Source: Methylophaga sp. 42_25_T18 (lineage in GTDB: Bacteria > Pseudomonadota > Gammaproteobacteria > Nitrosococcales > Methylophagaceae). Taken from it: 64,000 bases of DNA. A program made the translations under genes and the position numbers. Every line of letters starts with the position of its first letter. The first letter of the stretch is position 1. Under the pieces are notes generated by a model, which was not told where the DNA came from, searched no databases, and saw only the letters and a program-made list of their open reading frames with translations. The DNA is taken from NCBI GenBank assembly GCA_002163085.1, contig MAAJ01000001.1, forward strand, positions 1-64,000. The letters run 5' to 3'. This document shows positions 58,252 through 64,000 of this stretch, piece after piece.

Positions 58252-59058
58252 ATGGAATTATTACTCTGGATCATTGGCTTTAGCTTATTAGGCGGTTTAT
58301 TAAGTGTGGCCATCGCTTCATCATTTTTATTACTGTCTGACAACGCAAGAAATCGTACTGTACCGCACCTTGTCAGCTTCGCTGTTGGTGCCTTACTCGG
58401 CGCATCATTCCTCGGCCTGATCCCTCATGCATTAGAGCATGAAGTTTCTGTTGATGCCCATGATGTTGGGCTCACCTTATTATTAGGTTTATTGCTATTT
58501 TTCGTATTAGAAAAAATGGTGTTGTGGCGACATTGTCATCATGATCATTGCGACGGTCATTTACCTGACTTGGATGGTTCTGCACATAATCATCATCAAG
58601 AGGCCAAAAATAAAGCCGCAGGTACATTAATCTTAGTGGGCGATACCATCCATAACTTTGTTGATGGTATTTTAATCACCGCCGCATTTATGACGGACAT
58701 TCATCTCGGCATTGTGACGGCCCTCGCTATTGCGGCACATGAAATTCCGCAAGAATTAGGTGACTTTGCCATTTTATTACAAAGCGGATTCAAACGTAGT
58801 AAGGCATTGTATTACAATGTCTTATCTAGCTTAGGCACAGTTGCTGGCGCCTTGCTAGCATACTTCACCTTAGCCGATATGCAACATTTACTGCCCTACA
58901 TATTGGTTGTCGCAGCATCGAGTTTTATTTATGTTGCGGTCGCCGACCTTATTCCAGGCCTGCATAACAGGGTTGAGTTATCAGCAACATTGCAACAGAT
59001 TGCGTTGATTGCGGCAGGGACTATTTGCATTTTTGTCACTCATAACACCTTACATTAA
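58252..59058 (+). CDS. ZIP family metal transporter
   Basis: The 268-aa product has eight hydrophobic segments and a His-rich cytoplasmic loop (about residues 95-115, HCHHDHCDGH and HNHH). ZIP signatures are HNFVDGILITAAF in helix IV and AAHEIPQELGDFAILLQSGF in helix V. It likely imports zinc or iron. There is no Zur or Fur site I can see. Confidence 0.92.
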   Translation: MELLLWIIGFSLLGGLLSVAIASSFLLLSDNARNRTVPHLVSFAVGALLGASFLGLIPHALEHEVSVDAHDVGLTLLLGLLLFFVLEKMVLWRHCHHDHCDGHLPDLDGSAHNHHQEAKNKAAGTLILVGDTIHNFVDGILITAAFMTDIHLGIVTALAIAAHEIPQELGDFAILLQSGFKRSKALYYNVLSSLGTVAGALLAYFTLADMQHLLPYILVVAASSFIYVAVADLIPGLHNRVELSATLQQIALIAAGTICIFVTHNTLH

Positions 59059-59061
59059 CAA

Positions 59062-60135
59062 ATGACCATCGTTCGCCCCCCCATCAATAAAATCCTGATT
59101 ATTGGTCCATCATGGATTGGCGATATGGTAATGGCACAATCGCTATTTAAAGCCTTAAAAGCTGACAAACCGAATGTTCTTATTGATGTCTTAGCTTTAG
59201 CTTGGACCAAGCCTTTATTAGATCGTATGCCAGAGGTTAATCAGGCGATTGTCATGCCCGTTAGTCACGGTGTGTTTGCATGGGGCATAAGAAAAAAAAT
59301 AGGCCGTGAATTACAGCAACAACACTACGACCAAGCCATCGTCTTACCCAACTCATGGAAATCAGCGTTAATTCCCTGGTTTGCTAAAATTCCTGTTCGC
59401 ACAGGTTGGCGCGGTGAAATGCGTTATGGTTTACTTAATGACACTCGTACCTTAGATAAATTAGCTTTGCCAATGATGGTGCAACGTTATGTGTCTTTAG
59501 CTTACCCAGTGTCACAAGCTCAAATAGCTCCTAGTTACCAAGCCCCGCATATGATTGCTGCAACGGTTAACACGACTCTAGCACCGGCATTAAACAAAGG
59601 TTCACGGCGATTAATTCTGTGTCCAGGTGCTGAATTTGGTCCAGCAAAACAATGGCCGGCTGAGCACTATGCACAAGTAGCACACCAATTAATCCAACAA
59701 GGTTGGCAGGTGTTAGTTTTAGGCTCTCAGGCAGATCGGTCCATAGCCTCAGATATAACATCTAAAATCCCTCCGGAACAGGTAGGGAATATCCACAATT
59801 TATGTGGAAAAACTGAATTGCACGATGCGATAGATCTACTAGCAACAGCCGATGTTGTCATTTCCAATGACTCCGGTTTGATGCATATCGCGGCAGCTTT
59901 ACATTCACCATTGATCGCGGTTTATGGGCCAACCTCACCCAACTTTACCCCACCACTGGCTGAGAATGCTCATATTGTTCAATTGGATGTTGACTGTGGG
60001 CCCTGTTTTCAAAGAACATGCCCTGAACAACATCATCGCTGCATGCGTGATATCACCAGTGAACAGGTACTACAGCTTATTCATAAACTTAATTTAACCC
60101 TATCAGGAACGGATGCCAAAGATGGAATTAACTAG
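59062..60135 (+). CDS. waaF: ADP-heptose:LPS heptosyltransferase II
   Basis: WaaF adds the second heptose to the LPS inner core. The 357-aa product has the GT9 start KILIIGPSWIGDMVMAQSLF, CPGAEFGPAKQWPAEHYAQV and NDSGLMHIAAALHSPLIAVY. It opens the LPS-core set at the window's end. It begins 3 nt after the ZIP gene. Confidence 0.95.
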   Translation: MTIVRPPINKILIIGPSWIGDMVMAQSLFKALKADKPNVLIDVLALAWTKPLLDRMPEVNQAIVMPVSHGVFAWGIRKKIGRELQQQHYDQAIVLPNSWKSALIPWFAKIPVRTGWRGEMRYGLLNDTRTLDKLALPMMVQRYVSLAYPVSQAQIAPSYQAPHMIAATVNTTLAPALNKGSRRLILCPGAEFGPAKQWPAEHYAQVAHQLIQQGWQVLVLGSQADRSIASDITSKIPPEQVGNIHNLCGKTELHDAIDLLATADVVISNDSGLMHIAAALHSPLIAVYGPTSPNFTPPLAENAHIVQLDVDCGPCFQRTCPEQHHRCMRDITSEQVLQLIHKLNLTLSGTDAKDGIN

Positions 60136-61651
60136 TAGCCATAAGCTATTCAAAATCAGGGCCTTCACCGCGCTCGCAAGCTTACTTTTATCAGCCTTTG
60201 CTTATTACAGTAATGACATCATTAACAATGATGGCATTCTGTATATGAATATGGCTGAAGCCTACGCCAAAGGTGGCCTTGCTGAAATGATGGAGTACAC
60301 CAGCTTCAATTGGCCATTTTTCCCTATTCTAGTCGCTTATATTCACCAGTTGACAACATTTTCTTTCGAGTCAAGCGCCTACATATTAAATGCACTGTTA
60401 TTTGTTTTACTACTTGATTCTTTAATTTTAATTAGCAAAAAATTTCAACTGGACTCACAACAACTTGCTGTAGCAGCCATTCTTTTTATCTGCTTTCAAT
60501 CATTTAATGAATACCGAGATTTTATTATCCGTGATTTTGGTTATTGGGCTTTTTGTGCCTTAACCTTGTACCGGTTTATCCAGTTTATTGAAAAACCAAC
60601 GATAGCAAATGCTACGTTCTGGCAAATAGCTGCAATTACTGCAGTCTTGTTCAGAGTTGAAGGTATTGCAATATTACTAGGACTTCCTTTTTATCTTTTT
60701 ATTAACTACACCCCAAAAGCTGCACTCAAACAGTACTTGAAACTTAATTATTTACTTATTTTAGGAGTCGCCATAGCAGCAACTTTAGCCATAGAAATGT
60801 CCGGAGTAACTGCTGCATTTAGCAAAATTACCACAGTAACCAATTATATTAATCCAGATGTAATTTTAGAGCGCTTCAATCAAAAAGCAACCATCATTGA
60901 AACACAAGTTTTGAACCAACATTCAGTTAAATATAGTGCATTTATTCTCAGTTCAGGCCTTATGTTTATGTTGTTTTATAAGGTCATAAAAGCTATGTCT
61001 TTGGGATACCTAGGACTTTATCTATTTAGTTGGTATAAGAACCCTAAAATTCAAGCCGCGCCTTACCGGGGCTTAATTATTTATTTCGCAGCACTCAACA
61101 TTATTATTTTGCTAGCGTTTTTATTTCATGAATACTTTATGTCTCGACGCTATGCCATGGTGACATTAATCAGCCTGTTATTATTGATGCTACCAAGACT
61201 AACGGACACAATAGCTAAGGCGTGGACATCTCGAAGTAAATGGCTGCTTTCTATAATAGGCCTCATCTTGCTCATCGGTTTAGTCGATGGCATAACTCAG
61301 TCACGCTCCAAAGCCTATATTAAAGAAACGGCCATTTGGGCCAGTCAGAACTTACCGGAAAATAGTACCGTCATCACTGATGACAAGATAATTCAATACT
61401 ACTATCAGAGTCACCAACCAAAAGCTACATTATCTAAAGTTTGGGTTGGTTCATACCATAACGATGCATACCAAAACAGTTTTAATCAGATCATCAAAGA
61501 CTATCTCAACTATGATTATTTAATCGTTGTGGAAAAGCGTAAAAATAAAAAAATAAGGCCAATCTTAGCCTCCATGAAACTGGAACAAATCTATAGTCAA
61601 GAAACTAAACGTCATAATAAAGCCAGTGTTTATAAGATATTGACTGATTAG
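60113..61651 (+). CDS. Polytopic membrane protein, GT-C glycosyltransferase-like
   Basis: The 512-aa product has about ten to twelve membrane helices and an early acidic loop NNDGILYMNMAEAYAKGG like the first loop of GT-C transferases (ArnT/PMT class), which use lipid-linked sugars. The C-terminal 90 residues are periplasmic. It overlaps waaF by 23 nt (14 nt if the second ATG, MEL, is used) and is AT-rich, so an LPS-modifying role is likely. It overlaps the convergent GT2 gene by 4 nt. Confidence 0.7.
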   Translation: MPKMELTSSHKLFKIRAFTALASLLLSAFAYYSNDIINNDGILYMNMAEAYAKGGLAEMMEYTSFNWPFFPILVAYIHQLTTFSFESSAYILNALLFVLLLDSLILISKKFQLDSQQLAVAAILFICFQSFNEYRDFIIRDFGYWAFCALTLYRFIQFIEKPTIANATFWQIAAITAVLFRVEGIAILLGLPFYLFINYTPKAALKQYLKLNYLLILGVAIAATLAIEMSGVTAAFSKITTVTNYINPDVILERFNQKATIIETQVLNQHSVKYSAFILSSGLMFMLFYKVIKAMSLGYLGLYLFSWYKNPKIQAAPYRGLIIYFAALNIIILLAFLFHEYFMSRRYAMVTLISLLLLMLPRLTDTIAKAWTSRSKWLLSIIGLILLIGLVDGITQSRSKAYIKETAIWASQNLPENSTVITDDKIIQYYYQSHQPKATLSKVWVGSYHNDAYQNSFNQIIKDYLNYDYLIVVEKRKNKKIRPILASMKLEQIYSQETKRHNKASVYKILTD

Positions 61652-62436
61652 ATAAGGTTACCGGCAATATCCTTTAATTCTTTTTGAATTCGTTTTAGCT
61701 GTTTAGGTTTGCCGGTGCCTTTACCCTGTAATTCAGGGTTGAGAATCGCAGTGGCATGATTTAGATGCCTGACATAGCGAGATAATTCACTCGAGTCTAA
61801 AAACTTCATGGTAAACCCACTTTCCTCGAGTTTTCGATGCATGACCTTGCCAGCCGTCTCACCACCATCATTAAAGCCATTGGCATATTTTCTTACATGC
61901 TCTGTTTTATACATAGCGCAATGACTGCGTAGGTAATAATAGTTATCCCCTTTACCCGCAATCGCTCCGTCGCCTTTACCTATAAGTGGGTACCAGATCT
62001 TTTCTTGCCAAACTGTTTCTATGTTTTTCAACACGCGTTTATACCAAGGTTTGAACTCCAACTTCCATGAACCCACCCCAGCAATCGATGTATCAGACTC
62101 TATTTGCGCCAATAAATAGTCCAACCATTTTGGATGAATAACAAACGTATCAGTATGAATTGATAAAAAATAAGGTGAGGTCACTGTTTCTAACGCCAAG
62201 TCCAAAGCATTACTATGAGCAGTAGCGCCTTTTTCCCCCTCAACCTTGTCTCTCGTGACTAATGTTATCCAGTCTAAAGATTTTAAATAATCCGAAGATT
62301 CATCATTGGAGCCATTATCAATTACTAACAATTCAACTCTGGCTAGATCCGTATTTTTCTTTAAGAGATCCAAGCATAGTTTGGTCATTTTTAAAGTTTT
62401 GTAATGTGGAATTAGAACCGCTACGTCTTTACTCAT
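61648..62436 (-). CDS. Family 2 glycosyltransferase
   Basis: The 262-aa product has the GT-A fold start DVAVLIPHYKTLKMTKLCLD, ELLVIDNGSNDESSDYLKSL and a metal-binding DTD-like SIHTDTFVI. It lacks membrane helices, so it acts on the cytoplasmic side. Its opposite orientation to its neighbours suggests separate control. The sugar is unknown. Confidence 0.88.
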   Translation of the reverse strand: MSKDVAVLIPHYKTLKMTKLCLDLLKKNTDLARVELLVIDNGSNDESSDYLKSLDWITLVTRDKVEGEKGATAHSNALDLALETVTSPYFLSIHTDTFVIHPKWLDYLLAQIESDTSIAGVGSWKLEFKPWYKRVLKNIETVWQEKIWYPLIGKGDGAIAGKGDNYYYLRSHCAMYKTEHVRKYANGFNDGGETAGKVMHRKLEESGFTMKFLDSSELSRYVRHLNHATAILNPELQGKGTGKPKQLKRIQKELKDIAGNLI

Positions 62437-62570
62437 TAATTTTATCTGCTAAATATTTATGAACCGTTGCTACATATTATCCCTAAAGTAATAATTCACA
62501 AACAGGTTTGTTGCAGTTACGTTATCATTGCCGCGACAGTTCATTTTATATACCGGCATACACGCTCCTT

Positions 62571-63347
62571 ATGAAAGATTATTGGAATAAAAATTGGCAG
62601 CACATTTTCGCCACCAACAATTTAGCCAACTTCAATGCTATTTGGGATCTAGAGACAGAATGGTTTGAAGAACCTAATAAACGCCGTGGCGGATGGAGTG
62701 GCGTAGTAAAAGTTGATTTAGATATTGCTGAAGGTAAAACCTGTGTCTTTATCAAACGACAAGAAAATCATATTACCAAAACGCTTTTCCACCCCGTTAG
62801 AGGTATGCCAACCTTTGAGCGTGAGTTTAACAATATCTTACGTATGCAAAAACGTAATTTACCAATCATGGAACTGGTCTATTTTTCAAAAAGAGTCATC
62901 AACGGTAATCTACAATCAATTTTAATTACCAAAGCATTAACCGATTACATTCCTTTGGAGTCTGAGCGATTTTTATCATCCGGTGACCTGGTTAAAAATA
63001 CTGCTCATAAAGACAAGTTACTTACAAGTGTTGCAGATACATTACGTCTGATTCACCAACATCACTACCAGCATAATTGTCTCTACCTCAAACATCTCTT
63101 TGTGAAGCCCGATGGTGATAACTGGGATATAAAAATCATCGATTTAGAAAAGTTAAAATGGCGCTTTTTTAAACAAGATGCGGTCTTCAGAGATTTATAT
63201 ACACTACATCGCCATGCCCAAGGCTGGTCGGTCAAAGATCATGTAAAACTGTTTAAGGCTTATGTTCAAGAGTCTAAGCTTTCTGATAAATCGAAAAAAC
63301 TCTGGCGTGATATTGAAAGCAAGGTTTTATCCAAACAAGATAAGTAG
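62571..63347 (+). CDS. InaA-like LPS core kinase
   Basis: The 258-aa product belongs to the InaA/WaaP kinase-like group: VFIKRQENHIT as the ATP lysine region, PTFEREFNNILRMQKRNLPI, HHYQHNCLYLKHLFV as a catalytic-loop variant and IIDLEKLKW in place of DFG. Relatives phosphorylate heptose in the LPS core or sense unknown signals. I start at the ATG at 62571; there is no good ribosome site. Confidence 0.85.
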   Translation: MKDYWNKNWQHIFATNNLANFNAIWDLETEWFEEPNKRRGGWSGVVKVDLDIAEGKTCVFIKRQENHITKTLFHPVRGMPTFEREFNNILRMQKRNLPIMELVYFSKRVINGNLQSILITKALTDYIPLESERFLSSGDLVKNTAHKDKLLTSVADTLRLIHQHHYQHNCLYLKHLFVKPDGDNWDIKIIDLEKLKWRFFKQDAVFRDLYTLHRHAQGWSVKDHVKLFKAYVQESKLSDKSKKLWRDIESKVLSKQDK

Positions 63348-63410
63348 TACCAAGTGAACGCAACTTGTATACTTACAGCCATTTTGCAAGCTAATTAAAA
63401 GAATTTCACT

Positions 63411-64000
63411 ATGATCGTATTAGGTCTGTCTGGTGCAGTAAATCATGATGCATCCGCTGCGTTATATATCGATGGCAAATTGGTTGCCGCTGCAGAAGAA
63501 GAACGTTTCCTTCGTGATAAACACGCAAAAGGCAAAATGCCTTATGAAGCGACTAAATTCTGTCTTGAACAAGCAGGTATTAAACCTGAACAAATAGATA
63601 TCGTTGCGTTTCCTTATGCTGAAATCGGTCTAAAATCACCCGCTCGCTGGCATTATGCCAAACGTCACTGGTACGCACCAGATCGTGCATTAACTGCATT
63701 ATTCAGTGGTAATCGTCGTTATTGGCGTAACCATCACAATGTGATGAAATTACTCGACGATCTTGGCATAGACTCCAAACGAGTAAAGTTTGAAGCGGTT
63801 GAACATCACCTTGCTCATGCCAGTAGTGCTTATCATTTAAGTGGATTTAAAGAAAAAACGGCGATTATAGGCATCGATGGCAAAGGTGAATATGCTACCA
63901 CCTTTTTCGGATATGGTGAGAATGGCAAAATTCATAAAATCAAAGAATTCTATGATCCTGATTCTTTAGGTGGCATGTACGGTGCCCTGACTGAGCTACT
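63411..64000 (+). CDS. Carbamoyltransferase (NodU/CmcH family), N-terminal part
   Basis: The window ends 196 codons into this gene. The product begins MIVLGLSGAVNHDASAALYI and has AAAEEERFLRDKHAKGKMP, HHLAHASSAYHLSGF and IGIDGKGEYATT, as in the TsaD-like N-terminal domain of O-carbamoyltransferases. Next to waaF and an InaA-like kinase, the likely target is an LPS-core heptose, as with Pseudomonas WapO; that is inference. Confidence 0.9.
   Translation, partial: MIVLGLSGAVNHDASAALYIDGKLVAAAEEERFLRDKHAKGKMPYEATKFCLEQAGIKPEQIDIVAFPYAEIGLKSPARWHYAKRHWYAPDRALTALFSGNRRYWRNHHNVMKLLDDLGIDSKRVKFEAVEHHLAHASSAYHLSGFKEKTAIIGIDGKGEYATTFFGYGENGKIHKIKEFYDPDSLGGMYGALTEL

Noticed and set aside
62508-62570. 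TTG at 62508 as the start of the InaA-like kinase
   Set aside because: It adds 21 residues not typical of the family; the ATG at 62571 aligns better, though neither has a clear ribosome site.

Overview
The window is a 64 kb piece of a gammaproteobacterial chromosome, moderately AT-rich by eye and densely coded, with no intergenic stretch over 300 bases. The lineage is read from gene order: tRNA-Tyr/Gly/Thr-tuf, hslVU-ubiE-ubiJ-ubiB, coaBC-dut-algC-argB-slmA, tgt-yajC-secDF and a waaF/LPS-core cluster. Formate-tetrahydrofolate ligase, a FocA/FdhC-type formate channel and two proteins of the PQQ-linked alcohol dehydrogenase system point to a methylotroph. A Methylophaga-like organism is my inference; no 16S or search supports it.

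Layout. 1-530: start of tuf and three tRNAs on the minus strand. 700-6800: hslVU protease, a DUF971 gene, ubiquinone genes ubiE/ubiJ/ubiB and a DjlA-like co-chaperone. 6800-12000: accessory block with two PEP-CTERM-type exported proteins in inverted orientation, flanking an NO-detoxification unit (hmp, nrtS, nsrR), then a NrsF-type anti-sigma and ECF sigma pair. 12000-18700: fhs, ubiX, mpl, a membrane protein, two PQQ-associated periplasmic proteins and a small orphan. 18700-25200: secF/secD/yajC/tgt, pyrF and a chemoreceptor. 25200-28400: fliK, a 5'-truncated SpoIIE phosphatase/ATPase gene and a receiver-like protein. 28400-36200: slmA, argB, a membrane-anchored algC, dut, coaBC, yihY and a Nif3-family gene. 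36200-41800: DUF4126, cheR, an SDR, a PAS-GGDEF-EAL protein and the formate channel. 41900-46800: clpB with a textbook sigma-32 promoter, an acyltransferase, yciO, and an OhrR-like MarR regulator divergent from a small exported protein. 46800-58200: rnm, yciB-yciI-bolA, a large two-PilZ protein, pmbA, a JAMM peptidase with an E1-like moeB, prmC, a tail-anchored response regulator, rsmE, an inositol-phosphatase-family protein and pgeF. 58250-64000: ZIP transporter and LPS-core genes (waaF, a GT-C-like membrane protein, a GT2 transferase, an InaA-like kinase and the start of a carbamoyltransferase).

How it works together. Most genes are housekeeping: protein quality control (HslVU, ClpB), ubiquinone synthesis (UbiE/J/B/X), export (SecDF-YajC), nucleotide, CoA and sugar-nucleotide supply, and envelope assembly. 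The accessory signal lies in (i) the NsrR-controlled Hmp/NrtS unit bracketed by two PEP-CTERM genes that share a C-terminus and terminator, (ii) c-di-GMP and chemotaxis outputs (GGDEF-EAL, double PilZ, MCP, CheR, FliK), (iii) a receiver protein anchored in the membrane by its C-terminus, (iv) a two-Cys OhrR-like regulator whose candidate operator covers the promoter of an unknown exported protein, and (v) an E1/JAMM gene pair. I saw no CRISPR array, insertion sequence, prophage or complete novel defence system.
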